From assembly GCA_025210555.1 (NCBI GenBank), contig JAOARL010000014.1:1-64000 (forward strand): a DNA stretch of 64,000 nucleotides, written 5' to 3'. Under the pieces are notes generated by a model. That model was not told the DNA's origin. It did no database searches and saw nothing but the letters and a program-made list of their open reading frames with translations. This DNA is from Clostridia bacterium. Its GTDB lineage: Bacteria; Bacillota; Clostridia; Lachnospirales; JAOARL01. Positions 1-8,096 of the stretch are shown here, in pieces. Made by a program: the position numbers and the translations under genes. Numbering within the stretch: the first letter of the stretch is position 1; each line of letters starts with the position of its first letter.

Positions 1-39
1 ATTTCTTTTCTCATTCATGTTAATATTAATAAGACACAT
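1..39 (-). CDS. 5' end of a minus-strand gene, product unknown
   Basis: Reading the minus strand leftward, an ATG at 39-37 opens a frame that stays open for 13 codons to the window edge (MCLININMNEKRN). A GGAGG ribosome binding site lies at about 46-50 with suitable spacing. Nothing can be said about the product from 13 residues. The start codon and part of the ribosome binding site fall inside one arm of a long inverted repeat (31-47 with 85-102), so translation could be controlled by that structure. An alternative start is the ATG at codon 8. The call rests only on the ribosome binding site and the open frame. Confidence 0.4.
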   Translation of the reverse strand, partial: MCLININMNEKRN

Positions 40-107
40 AGTTAACCTCCAATGTTTTAGTTTAGTCGCTTACATTGTATCACAGGTTAAACTATGTGTC
101 TTTTTAT
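31..107. promoter_or_regulatory. Long inverted repeat (terminator or start-codon-sequestering leader)
   Basis: The arm at 31-47 is complementary to 85-102 over 17 bp with one bulged base, with a 37-nt loop. On the + strand the second arm runs into TTTTTAT and could terminate transcription. On the - strand the second arm to be transcribed contains the start codon and part of the GGAGG site of the gene at 39-1, so the same structure could block initiation of that gene. Which role applies cannot be decided here. Confidence 0.5.
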
Positions 108-167
108 ATGCCCTTTTGGACACTTAACTATTCTATTTATATAAAAGTTTGAATTTTCAGAAAATTA

Positions 168-196
168 TTGACGATTGATTTTAAATATAGTATAAT
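168..196 (+). promoter_or_regulatory. Sigma-A-type promoter for the acidic small protein gene
   Basis: TTGACG at 168-173 and TATAAT at 191-196 are separated by 17 bp. A TCAGAAAATTA element abuts the -35 box at 157-167 and is found in the same position at two other promoters in this window (11473 and 19307). Confidence 0.8.
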
Positions 197-226
197 GTAC
201 TTAAATATTTTTTTAGGAGGGGTATT

Positions 227-493
227 ATGGCATTTATGTTTGCGACTGATGGAGATGGGAAAAGAACAAGTGAAATTAAAAGAGTGACAGTACCTGAGGA
301 TAATATTCAAGATATAATTAAAGAAACGAAAGAAGAATTAATTGATAGTCCGGAAAACTTTGAAAAATTTGGTGAATTTTTAGGGGTTTTAGATCTTTTA
401 GGATTTAAAGAAGATGGAACTAGAAAAAAAGAAGCTCCAGAAGAAGCTCCAGAAGAAGCTCCAGAAGAAGCTCCAGAAGAAGAGCTAGAATAA
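227..493 (+). CDS. Small acidic protein with C-terminal APEE repeats
   Basis: An 88-residue protein of unknown function. The ATG follows an excellent AGGAGGGG ribosome binding site and a consensus-like promoter, so expression is probably high. Residues 1-65 are a mixed charged region; the tail (about residues 68-88) is four APEE units followed by a degenerate ELE end, encoded by near-perfect 12-bp DNA repeats (gaagctccagaa) that could vary in number by slippage. No signal peptide or membrane segment is visible. A terminator follows at 538-566, so it is probably a single-gene transcription unit. I recognise no family; the repetitive acidic tail may be a linker or disordered region. Confidence 0.75.
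   Translation: MAFMFATDGDGKRTSEIKRVTVPEDNIQDIIKETKEELIDSPENFEKFGEFLGVLDLLGFKEDGTRKKEAPEEAPEEAPEEAPEEELE
432..491 (+). repeat. 12-bp tandem repeat coding for APEE
   Basis: Four near-identical copies of gaagctccagaa followed by one degenerate copy, in frame within the 227-493 gene. Each unit adds four residues, so copy-number change would keep the frame. Confidence 0.7.
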
Positions 494-537
494 GAAATTT
501 ATAATTTATAGAGCTAATTTAATAATATTATTAGGAG

Positions 538-566
538 CACCTATTGAATATTTCAATGGGTGTTTT
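538..566 (+). terminator. Rho-independent terminator after the acidic protein gene
   Basis: An 11-bp stem (CACCTATTGAA with TTCAATGGGTG, one G-U pair) with a TAT loop, followed by TTTT. Confidence 0.75.
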
Positions 567-656
567 AAAATTGAAAAAAATAGTATAAAATTGATATAGA
601 TTAGGTATGAAAATTTTAATAAAGTTTGTATATAAATTGATATAGGAAGAGAGTGT

Positions 657-2450
657 ATGATGAAGAATATAAAAGATACTTCAAAAAGTTTAGTAAAGGT
701 TTTAAAAATTATGTGGAGTGCAGATAAAAAATCTAGCATTAAGTATTATTTAGTACTAGTATTAAAAATAATGTTACCAATAACACTTAGTTATTTACTG
801 AAAAATTTTGTTGATTATCTTACATTTAATAATGGCAAGTTGAATTTAAATTATGCAATTATGTTTTTGGGAAGCATATATCTTTTTTCATCAATAAACA
901 AATATATGTATTCAATTTACTATAAGCAGTATCTTGATTATATTATTAGAAACAAAGTGCAAAATGAAGTTATGTATAGATTTGTTACTAAGATATCAAG
1001 GCTTGATACATCACAACTTGAAGATTATAAAGTTCAAGATTTGATTACTAAAACAAATGATACAATGTTGTATCAGATACCACATATTATTGAAAATTTT
1101 ATGAACTTTGCAGTTGGATTAGTAACTTTTTTAGTTGTATTAGTAATTTTAATTCCTTATGGTATATGGATACCAGTAGTTTTAATGATTGTTAATATGC
1201 CTAAAATCATAAACAAAGCAAAGCTTGGAAGAGTATCTTATTCTATGTGGGGAATCAATTCTTCTAAAGCTAAGAGTCTTAATTATACTAGAAGCTTGCT
1301 AACAGATAAAATAGCTATTAGAGAATTGAAAATGTATAATGCTCTTGATAATATGTTGGCAAAAGTTAAAAATATACAAAAAGAGGTTTTTGAGTCTTAT
1401 GAAAAGCCTATAACAGAGTATAAGAAAAAAACATATTTAACAACTATTTTTGGATATATAATAATGTTTTTAATAATGACTTATTTTTTGCAAAGTCTTA
1501 TCGCTGGAAGTATTACATTAGGAACCTTTTTATTTTTAAGAGAGAATATTGAAAGATTTAATGAAGAAATAGAAAGTTTTTATAATTCTCTTACAGGAAT
1601 ACATACATGTTCTATTTATGCCAAAAGTTATTTTGATTTTTTAGATATAGAGCCAGTTATTAAGATTAGTGAGAATCCAATTAAGTTAGATATTACTAAT
1701 GGAATGGAAATAGAATTTGAAAATGTATGGTTTAAATATCCGCTTAGTGAAAGATGGGCACTTAAGGATGTGAGTTTTAAAATTAAAAGTGGAACAAACT
1801 TTGCTATTGTAGGTCAAAATGGAGCAGGAAAAAGCACAATAATAAAGCTTATCTATAGGATATATGATGTTACTAAAGGTAAAGTGCTCATAAATGGAGT
1901 AGATATTAAAAATTTAGATTTAGAATCACTAAATGAGAGTATAAGCATACTTTTTCAAGATTTTATATCATATCAGTTTACTGTTAAAGATAATATATGC
2001 ATGAGTACGTATGGTGAAGAAAGTAGCTCAAGAATGTTAAAATCCGCTCAATTAGCATGTGCAGATCAATTTGTAGAGAGCTTGCCTAATAAATTTGAAC
2101 AACAACTAGGAAAAAATTTTGAATCTGGAGAGGAATTATCAGGAGGACAATGGCAAAAACTAGCGATTTCAAGGGTGTTTTATAAAAAGGCGCCAGTACT
2201 AATAATGGATGAAGGAACTAGTAATATAGATGCAGAAACAGAGCATACTATATATAGTAATCTTATGAAAAATTATGAAGATAGAACTGTTGTAGTAATT
2301 GCACATAGATTTTCAGCAATAAAAAATGCGGATGAGATAATTGTTATGAAAGATGGCTGTTTAGCTGAGAAAGGTAATCATGATTCTTTAATTGAGCTTA
2401 ATGGAACATATAAGGACATGTATGAGTTGCAAGCTAATAATTATAGATAA
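657..2450 (+). CDS. ABC transporter, fused permease and ATPase (type IV exporter half)
   Basis: A 597-residue half-transporter. An N-terminal membrane domain with about six hydrophobic segments (roughly residues 20-310) is fused to a nucleotide-binding domain (about 350-597) with Walker A GQNGAGKST at 386-394, the ABC signature LSGGQ at 494-498, Walker B LIMDEGTSNID near 516 and the H-loop IAHR near 553. Such proteins act as homo- or heterodimers and usually export peptides, lipids or drugs; the substrate cannot be told from sequence. No partner half-transporter is adjacent, so a homodimer is plausible. Two ATG codons in a row (657 and 660) lie behind AGGAAGAG; either may be used. The next gene follows closely and may be co-transcribed. 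Confidence 0.9.
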   Translation: MMKNIKDTSKSLVKVLKIMWSADKKSSIKYYLVLVLKIMLPITLSYLLKNFVDYLTFNNGKLNLNYAIMFLGSIYLFSSINKYMYSIYYKQYLDYIIRNKVQNEVMYRFVTKISRLDTSQLEDYKVQDLITKTNDTMLYQIPHIIENFMNFAVGLVTFLVVLVILIPYGIWIPVVLMIVNMPKIINKAKLGRVSYSMWGINSSKAKSLNYTRSLLTDKIAIRELKMYNALDNMLAKVKNIQKEVFESYEKPITEYKKKTYLTTIFGYIIMFLIMTYFLQSLIAGSITLGTFLFLRENIERFNEEIESFYNSLTGIHTCSIYAKSYFDFLDIEPVIKISENPIKLDITNGMEIEFENVWFKYPLSERWALKDVSFKIKSGTNFAIVGQNGAGKSTIIKLIYRIYDVTKGKVLINGVDIKNLDLESLNESISILFQDFISYQFTVKDNICMSTYGEESSSRMLKSAQLACADQFVESLPNKFEQQLGKNFESGEELSGGQWQKLAISRVFYKKAPVLIMDEGTSNIDAETEHTIYSNLMKNYEDRTVVVIAHRFSAIKNADEIIVMKDGCLAEKGNHDSLIELNGTYKDMYELQANNYR

Positions 2451-2488
2451 GTTATATGATAAAAGTAAAGTTTTTAAAGGAGAAAAAA

Positions 2489-3355
2489 ATGTATACAAAA
2501 GTAGAATCTATTAATGAGATAATCATTGAAGCTGGTAAAATAGCACTTAAGTATTATCATGAAAATGTTAATATAAGTCATAAGAAAGATAATACATTAG
2601 TATCAAAGGTAGATATAGAGGTTGAAAAGTTTATATTAAAAAAAATAAACAAACTAGTTGATGGTGCTGTTTTTATTGGGGAAGAAATGGTTGAAAGTTT
2701 AAATGAAATTGAAAAGAAAAAAATGGCAGAAGAAGTTTTTGAAAATAATTATGTTTGGTCAGTTGATCCTATAGATGGAACTCATAATTATGCAACAAGA
2801 TATGGTGATTTTTCTATATCTATAGGACTGTTGAAAAAAAGTGGAAATAAAATGTTGCCATATTTGGGGGCTATTTATATTCCATTAAGGGATACATTGT
2901 TATATACAGATGGGTTAAAATCATATATAGTGTTTAACTCGTCTTTTGATAATGCTATAAAAAAAGAAATAAAAGTAGAGGCTTTTAGTGAAGAAGAACT
3001 TAATAGAGGTATTTTTATCACTAATGCAAAGAAAATTGAAAGTTACAATCCAAATAATCTTTGGAACTTAAGAATGCCAGGTGGTATGGTAATAGGATTA
3101 TCAGAAGTTGCTAAAGGCGGGGCGCTTGGCATGACGATAGAATATGAAAAAATTTGGGATATAGCAGCAGGACTTGCTATATGTAAAAATGCTGGAGTAG
3201 ATATATTTTCTTTAAAAGATAAGAGTATTAAAGACGGATTTACAATTAATGACTTTAAGTTTGAAGACAATTCAAACTGGAGCGTTGCAGAAAAATATTT
3301 AGTAGCTAGTAAGTTTACTAGAGATTATATTTTAGAAGAAGTTTTAAAGTCATAA
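2489..3355 (+). CDS. Inositol monophosphatase family protein
   Basis: A Mg2+-dependent phosphatase of the IMPase/FBPase/CysQ superfamily, 288 residues. Seen: the metal-binding GEE at 64-66, the DPIDGT signature at 93-98, and WDIAAG near residue 222. Family members hydrolyse inositol phosphates, 3'-phosphoadenosine phosphates or fructose bisphosphate, and the substrate here is not determinable. I chose the ATG at 2489 because AAAGGAG lies 6 nt upstream; the upstream in-frame start at 2456 has no such site. The gene begins within 40 bp of the ABC transporter stop and may share its transcript. Confidence 0.85.
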   Translation: MYTKVESINEIIIEAGKIALKYYHENVNISHKKDNTLVSKVDIEVEKFILKKINKLVDGAVFIGEEMVESLNEIEKKKMAEEVFENNYVWSVDPIDGTHNYATRYGDFSISIGLLKKSGNKMLPYLGAIYIPLRDTLLYTDGLKSYIVFNSSFDNAIKKEIKVEAFSEEELNRGIFITNAKKIESYNPNNLWNLRMPGGMVIGLSEVAKGGALGMTIEYEKIWDIAAGLAICKNAGVDIFSLKDKSIKDGFTINDFKFEDNSNWSVAEKYLVASKFTRDYILEEVLKS

Positions 3356-3394
3356 TACTAGTAGTTATAATAATTTAAGGTTGGTGTAAATAAA

Positions 3395-3946
3395 ATGATA
3401 AGAGCAAGTTTTATGCTTAGTAAAAAAGATTTAGAAAAATTTCAAAAGGTTCATTTAATGAATGTTAAAATTAGGGTTTATGGAATGGCAGTAGTTGTAA
3501 TGACATATTTATTAAATGAATTATTTAATGATATATATATGGATAGAACAACTAGCACTATATTGACTCTAATAGGAGTAGGTGTTTTTATAGCATTTAT
3601 AATGATTATAGAAAAAATTAGAAGAGAAGGAATAAATGCCTCAGATAAAAAATTAGATGAAGATATGGAATTAATATATGAATTTGATGATGAATATATT
3701 AGAATTATAGGAAGAAATAGCATTGTTAATTCAGATTCAAAAATAAAGTGGAGTTCATTATATAGAGTATTAGAATCAAGTGATTGCTATTATATGTATC
3801 AAAATAATAGTTCAGCATATATAGTTAAAAAAGATTCTATTGAAGCTTTAAAAGAAGAAGAGTTGGGAAATATGATAAGAGAAAAAATGGATGGTAAATA
3901 CAAAGATATTAGTAGTGGGAGTATGGATGAAAGAAATGGTATTTAA
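3395..3946 (+). CDS. YcxB-like membrane protein
   Basis: A 183-residue protein with two hydrophobic segments in the N-terminal third (about residues 28-45 and 56-72) and a soluble C-terminal part. The pattern of a beta-rich segment after the membrane hairpin, with an IKWSSLYRV motif near 118-126 followed by a Tyr-rich strand and IVKKDSI, matches the YcxB-like family, whose function is unknown. The start of the helicase gene overlaps its 3' end, suggesting translational coupling. Confidence 0.6.
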   Translation: MIRASFMLSKKDLEKFQKVHLMNVKIRVYGMAVVVMTYLLNELFNDIYMDRTTSTILTLIGVGVFIAFIMIIEKIRREGINASDKKLDEDMELIYEFDDEYIRIIGRNSIVNSDSKIKWSSLYRVLESSDCYYMYQNNSSAYIVKKDSIEALKEEELGNMIREKMDGKYKDISSGSMDERNGI

Positions 3947-5057
3947 AGATTTAAAGATTAATGAAAATATAATAAGGGCAGTAGCCGAAATGGGATATAA
4001 TGAACTTACAGAAATACAAAAGGACGTAATTGGACCTGTATTATCTGGAAGAGATGTAGTAGGACTTGCAAGTACAGGTACAGGAAAAACGGCAGCTTTT
4101 TCTATTCCTATAATAGATATGCTGTTAAAAGATAAAGAAAATAGCCAAGAGTATAATGCTATTAAAGCCTTAGTATTAACTCCAACAAGAGAACTTGCAA
4201 TACAAGTAGGGGAAGATATTGAAAGCTATGCTAAGTATATAGATATAAAAGCTGGAGCTATATATGGTGGAGTAACACCTAAAAGACACATTAAAGTTAT
4301 TAAAAGAGAACCCAATATATTAGTGGCTACTCCAGGTAGACTTTTAGATTTAATAGGAAAAGAAGCTATAGATTTAAGTAATGTAAGTATGCTAGTTATT
4401 GATGAAGCAGATAGAATGCTTGAAAAAGAAATGTTAAAAGACGTTAAGCAAATAATAAAAGAACTACCTAATAAGAAGCAGAACTTATTATTTTCAGCTA
4501 CAATGCCTAAAGAGATAGAAAAACTTGCTAATTCATTATTAAATAATGCAATTAAAGTAGAAGTAAAGGATAATATAAATAGTGATAATAAAATAAAAGA
4601 AGTAATATATCATGTAGATGAAACAATAAAAACAATGCTTCTTATTGATCTGTTAAAAGAAGAAGAATTTGAGTCTATATTAATATTTACTAGAACAAAG
4701 AAAAAGGCTGATAAGGTAAGTAAGGCCATAAATATAGCTAATATACCAGGTATGGTATCAAAAGCTATCCATAGTGATAAGAATCAATCTGAAAGAGAAA
4801 AAGCTATGGAAAAGTTTAAAGCTGGAGATGTTAAAATACTTGTAGCTACAGATATAGCAGCAAGGGGAATAGATGTAAAAGGTTTATCGCATGTTATAAA
4901 TATGAATGTTCCTAATGTACCTGAAACTTATATACATAGAATAGGAAGAACAGGAAGAGCTGGAAAAGAAGGTATAGCTATAACTTTTTGTAGTGACGAT
5001 GAAGAGGAATACTTAGATGGTATTACTAAAATGAGAGGTAATAATGATGGAAAGTAA
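3927..5057 (+). CDS. DEAD-box RNA helicase
   Basis: An ATP-dependent RNA helicase of about 376 residues, essentially just the two-domain core without the C-terminal extensions of CsdA/DbpA types. Motifs in order: STGTGKT (I, from about 49), PTRELA (Ia), TPGR (Ib), DEAD at 159-162, SATMP (III), ATDIAARGID (V) and HRIGRTGR (VI). Such proteins remodel RNA during ribosome assembly or mRNA decay. The ATG at 3927 has GGGAG at a fitting distance and overlaps the upstream gene by 20 bp; ATG 3936 is an alternative. The Nudix gene start overlaps its end by 14 bp, so all three are probably co-translated. Confidence 0.92.
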   Translation: MKEMVFKDLKINENIIRAVAEMGYNELTEIQKDVIGPVLSGRDVVGLASTGTGKTAAFSIPIIDMLLKDKENSQEYNAIKALVLTPTRELAIQVGEDIESYAKYIDIKAGAIYGGVTPKRHIKVIKREPNILVATPGRLLDLIGKEAIDLSNVSMLVIDEADRMLEKEMLKDVKQIIKELPNKKQNLLFSATMPKEIEKLANSLLNNAIKVEVKDNINSDNKIKEVIYHVDETIKTMLLIDLLKEEEFESILIFTRTKKKADKVSKAINIANIPGMVSKAIHSDKNQSEREKAMEKFKAGDVKILVATDIAARGIDVKGLSHVINMNVPNVPETYIHRIGRTGRAGKEGIAITFCSDDEEEYLDGITKMRGNNDGK

Positions 5058-5427
5058 AAAGATAGTAATAGGAATTGTAAAAAACGGTGAAGATGTTTTA
5101 ATTATAAAGAGGGCAAAAAAAGAACAAGATTTGATTTGGGGATTTCCAGGTGGAAAGATAGAGTTAGGTGAATTACCAGAAGAAGCTCTAGTGAGGGAAG
5201 TCAAGGAAGAAACTAATTTAGATTGCAGGATATTTAAATCAATAACTAAAAGAGCTCATCCCGTTCATGATATTGAAATTTTATCATATAGTTTAGAAGT
5301 TATTAGTGGTGAAATTAAAATTTTGAATATTAGTGAAATAGAAGAAGTTAAGTGGATTAATAAAAAGGATATTTCTAAGTATTTAAAAAATATAGATGAA
5401 AAAGTAATGGAAGAAGTATTAAGATAA
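5044..5427 (+). CDS. Nudix hydrolase
   Basis: A 127-residue Nudix (NUDT) domain protein, cleaving a nucleoside diphosphate linked to another moiety. The Nudix box is intact, G-x5-E-x7-RE-V-x-EE-x-x-L, at roughly residues 37-60 (GKIELGE ... REVKEETNL). Length is that of MutT-like single-domain enzymes, but substrate cannot be predicted. The gene overlaps the helicase by 14 bp, so it is probably translated by coupling. Two ATGs in a row (5044, 5047) are equivalent candidates. Confidence 0.88.
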   Translation: MMESKKIVIGIVKNGEDVLIIKRAKKEQDLIWGFPGGKIELGELPEEALVREVKEETNLDCRIFKSITKRAHPVHDIEILSYSLEVISGEIKILNISEIEEVKWINKKDISKYLKNIDEKVMEEVLR

Positions 5428-5451
5428 AAGTTTGAATAGAGGAGTTGTATT

Positions 5452-6780
5452 TTGAAAAGATTTTTAATTAGTTTATTAAACTTTGTAGTAAAGGTTATGT
5501 TTATAATAATATTTACATTTGAATGTGCGAGAGATTTTGAAACTAAAATATATGGAGATGTATATTTCACTGAGCATTTTTATATTGCAACTTTAGTAGG
5601 AATAGTATTTTGGTATTATATATATGCAATATTTGAAACAGTAGTTTTAAAAAATATACAGAAATTATTTAAAAGTGGTATAAAAAAAGTATGGGAATTT
5701 ATAAAAAGTAAAGAACATAATTTTATAGAAAAAATAATGAAGTGCCTTAAAGTAGTAATGGTAAGTATATATTTATTTTTCAAAAAGGATTTTTGGAAGA
5801 TAAAAGTAAATATTTTAGAATTATTTGTATTTATACTTATTGCAGTTGCTTTAATGGTAGCAGGAGAGTTTTATAAGTATTATGTTCCGAAAATGGAAGA
5901 TGTTGAGTATTCCACAATTGGTTTTACAGTAAGAAGTATGCCAGAATGTGAAGCTAATTATATGAATGAAGAAGATTATACAGGAAATTTTCCAATAGAA
6001 CATAAGAATAAAAAAATAATTGATAAAATTATAGCTATTAACAAGGCAATGTCATCTGAAAAGAGATATCAAAGGGAAAGGTTGGGTAACTTTGTTAAAA
6101 TAGGATATAAACTAAAAAATGGAATTGTAATTAATAGAAAATATCATATAGATATTATAAAACATACGAAAGTATTAAGTGATTTACACGATCTTGAAGA
6201 TTATAGGAAGATGGCATATAAGGTTTATACATATAAAGAAAATGATAATATGAGAGGACTTTTAATTAGTTATTACAATGATAAAGAAATTAAGTTAGAG
6301 GGATTAGATTTTAAAGGACTGTTAGATGCAGCGAAAAAAGACAATATGGAAAGGTCATATATTGACCTTGTAGTAGAAGCGAAAAGAAGAGGTCGTTTTT
6401 GGGTTTTTGTAGGTAAGAAAATAGTATCGATAGATATTTTTGATGAGGATAATAATGTTAACAAATGGCTTAAAGATAATAAGTTGTATAGTTATTATGA
6501 ATTAGATAAAAATAAGATAGATAACTTAATTTTATATGATTCAATAAAAAAGGAAAGAATACGAATTTATAATAAAGATGATATGAATTATATATTAGAT
6601 AACATGGTTATACCTAACTCATATATATATTCAAATGCAGAAAAAATTCACAAAAATTATTATGCAAATTATTATATAAGAATAACATATCAATATAAAA
6701 GTGGAGCCGGAGCTCATAATTATTGGTATATTGATAGATATAAAGTTAGAGGTATAAAAGATAGTAGTGATGAGGAATAA
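5452..6780 (+). CDS. Membrane protein of unknown function, three N-terminal membrane helices
   Basis: A 442-residue protein I do not recognise. Hydrophobic segments lie at about residues 4-22, 43-65 and 122-142; the remaining 300 residues are charged, Tyr- and Lys-rich and appear extracytoplasmic or cytoplasmic soluble sequence without a recognised motif. The start is a TTG with GGAG 7 nt upstream (5441-5444). It sits 25 bp after the Nudix gene and may belong to the same operon. A terminator hairpin follows at 6821-6850. Confidence 0.75.
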   Translation: MKRFLISLLNFVVKVMFIIIFTFECARDFETKIYGDVYFTEHFYIATLVGIVFWYYIYAIFETVVLKNIQKLFKSGIKKVWEFIKSKEHNFIEKIMKCLKVVMVSIYLFFKKDFWKIKVNILELFVFILIAVALMVAGEFYKYYVPKMEDVEYSTIGFTVRSMPECEANYMNEEDYTGNFPIEHKNKKIIDKIIAINKAMSSEKRYQRERLGNFVKIGYKLKNGIVINRKYHIDIIKHTKVLSDLHDLEDYRKMAYKVYTYKENDNMRGLLISYYNDKEIKLEGLDFKGLLDAAKKDNMERSYIDLVVEAKRRGRFWVFVGKKIVSIDIFDEDNNVNKWLKDNKLYSYYELDKNKIDNLILYDSIKKERIRIYNKDDMNYILDNMVIPNSYIYSNAEKIHKNYYANYYIRITYQYKSGAGAHNYWYIDRYKVRGIKDSSDEE

Positions 6781-6785
6781 AAATA

Positions 6786-6813
6786 TTGATTTAAAGAGTT
6801 ACTATGATAGAAT
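6786..6813 (+). promoter_or_regulatory. Promoter directly ahead of a terminator-like hairpin
   Basis: TTGATT at 6786-6791 and TAGAAT at 6808-6813, 16 bp apart. The expected start point (about 6820) coincides with the first base of the hairpin at 6821, so the transcript toward the MFS gene would begin with that hairpin. Confidence 0.45.
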
Positions 6814-6820
6814 AAAGTAG

Positions 6821-6850
6821 GCATAATTATAAGTTAATTATGCTTTTTTT
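6821..6850 (+). terminator. Terminator hairpin between the membrane protein and MFS genes
   Basis: A 9-bp stem GCATAATTA / TAATTATGC with a 5-nt loop and a T7 run. It can end the upstream transcript; because a promoter lies just before it, it could also attenuate the MFS transcript. Confidence 0.8.
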
Positions 6851-6874
6851 GTAAAAAAATATAGGAGATAAAAA

Positions 6875-8080
6875 ATGATAAAATCAAATATATGGAAAAT
6901 ATATGCAAAGAATTTTAGTGAAAACTTATTAATAGCATGGGCTGTACATAAATTGTACTTTACACAAGCATTAGGTATAACTATGCAAGAAATGGCTTAT
7001 TTTACACTGGCTATAACTATAGTTCATATTATCTTAGAAATTCCAAGTGGATTTATAGCAGATAAATTAGGATTAAAGAAAACACTTTTAGTGGCTAAGA
7101 CTATAAATATAGCAAGGATATATTTTTATATTAATGCAAAAGGTCTTTTAGATATTGTAATTGCTTATGCAATGTCATCAGTTGCATCTTCTCTAAAAAG
7201 TGGAGCAGAAGAGGCTATGATATATGAATCTCTAAAAGAGGAAAATAGAAAAGAACAATATGAAAAAGTTTTAGGTATGGCCAGCTTAGCTAAAGCAATT
7301 GGGTTTGGACTAGGAATATTTTTAGGTTCAATTATATTTAATGGCTATAATTATAGACAATTGTTTATAATCACATTAATACCTATGAGTATTTCATATA
7401 TACTTTTACTAATACAGAAAGAACCTGATATTGAAGAAAAAAAGGATTCTAGTAACTTGGAATTCAAAAAAGCTATAAAAGAGGCATTTAGAGAATTATT
7501 TTCTAGTAAGCAAATAGTGTTTGTAATAATATATAGCTTTATTGTAAAAGGAATTGTAAGAATTCTAGGACATTATGATGAATTGTATTTAATAGCACTT
7601 TCACTGCCTGTTGTCTATTGGGGAGTTATTAGAAATATATTTAATATATCTGAAGGAATTGGTGGAATCCTTTCTCAGAAATTAAAAGAGCGTTATGGAT
7701 ATAAAAATAATTTCACTGTTATAATAATCATTAGTAGTATATTACTCTATATATTTACTATGAATATAGGGTTAGCTACTATTTTAGTTATGAGTATATT
7801 ATTAATACTTGGTAATATAGGAATTACATTAACATCAGGATATATAAATGACAGAGTATCTTCAAAACTTAGAGCTACGACATTGTCTATTAAAAATTTA
7901 ATATTTTGGATATCATTTATAGGTTTTGATTTTATGTTTGGATTTATATCAGATAGGGAAGGTATTTTTATAGGTGCCAGATTTTTTGCAGTTATAGTAG
8001 CGATTTATATGATATATTATATGAGTTTTAAAAATAAAGTATTAGACAAAGAAAAAACAGTAGAAATGGAAAATATATAG
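6875..8080 (+). CDS. MFS transporter
   Basis: A 401-residue major facilitator superfamily protein with about 12 hydrophobic segments. The loop between segments 2 and 3 has the MFS signature-like stretch PSGFIADKLGLKK (about residues 56-68). Proteins of this look usually export drugs or metabolites by proton antiport, but no substrate is evident. It begins after AGGAG with good spacing. The MATE gene follows 16 bp downstream, so this is probably a two-gene efflux operon. Confidence 0.85.
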   Translation: MIKSNIWKIYAKNFSENLLIAWAVHKLYFTQALGITMQEMAYFTLAITIVHIILEIPSGFIADKLGLKKTLLVAKTINIARIYFYINAKGLLDIVIAYAMSSVASSLKSGAEEAMIYESLKEENRKEQYEKVLGMASLAKAIGFGLGIFLGSIIFNGYNYRQLFIITLIPMSISYILLLIQKEPDIEEKKDSSNLEFKKAIKEAFRELFSSKQIVFVIIYSFIVKGIVRILGHYDELYLIALSLPVVYWGVIRNIFNISEGIGGILSQKLKERYGYKNNFTVIIIISSILLYIFTMNIGLATILVMSILLILGNIGITLTSGYINDRVSSKLRATTLSIKNLIFWISFIGFDFMFGFISDREGIFIGARFFAVIVAIYMIYYMSFKNKVLDKEKTVEMENI

Positions 8081-8096
8081 ATAGTTTGGGGGGAAT

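Noticed and set aside
432-491. 12-bp repeat as a phase-variation switch
   Set aside because: The unit is a multiple of three, so copy-number changes would alter length but not turn the gene off.
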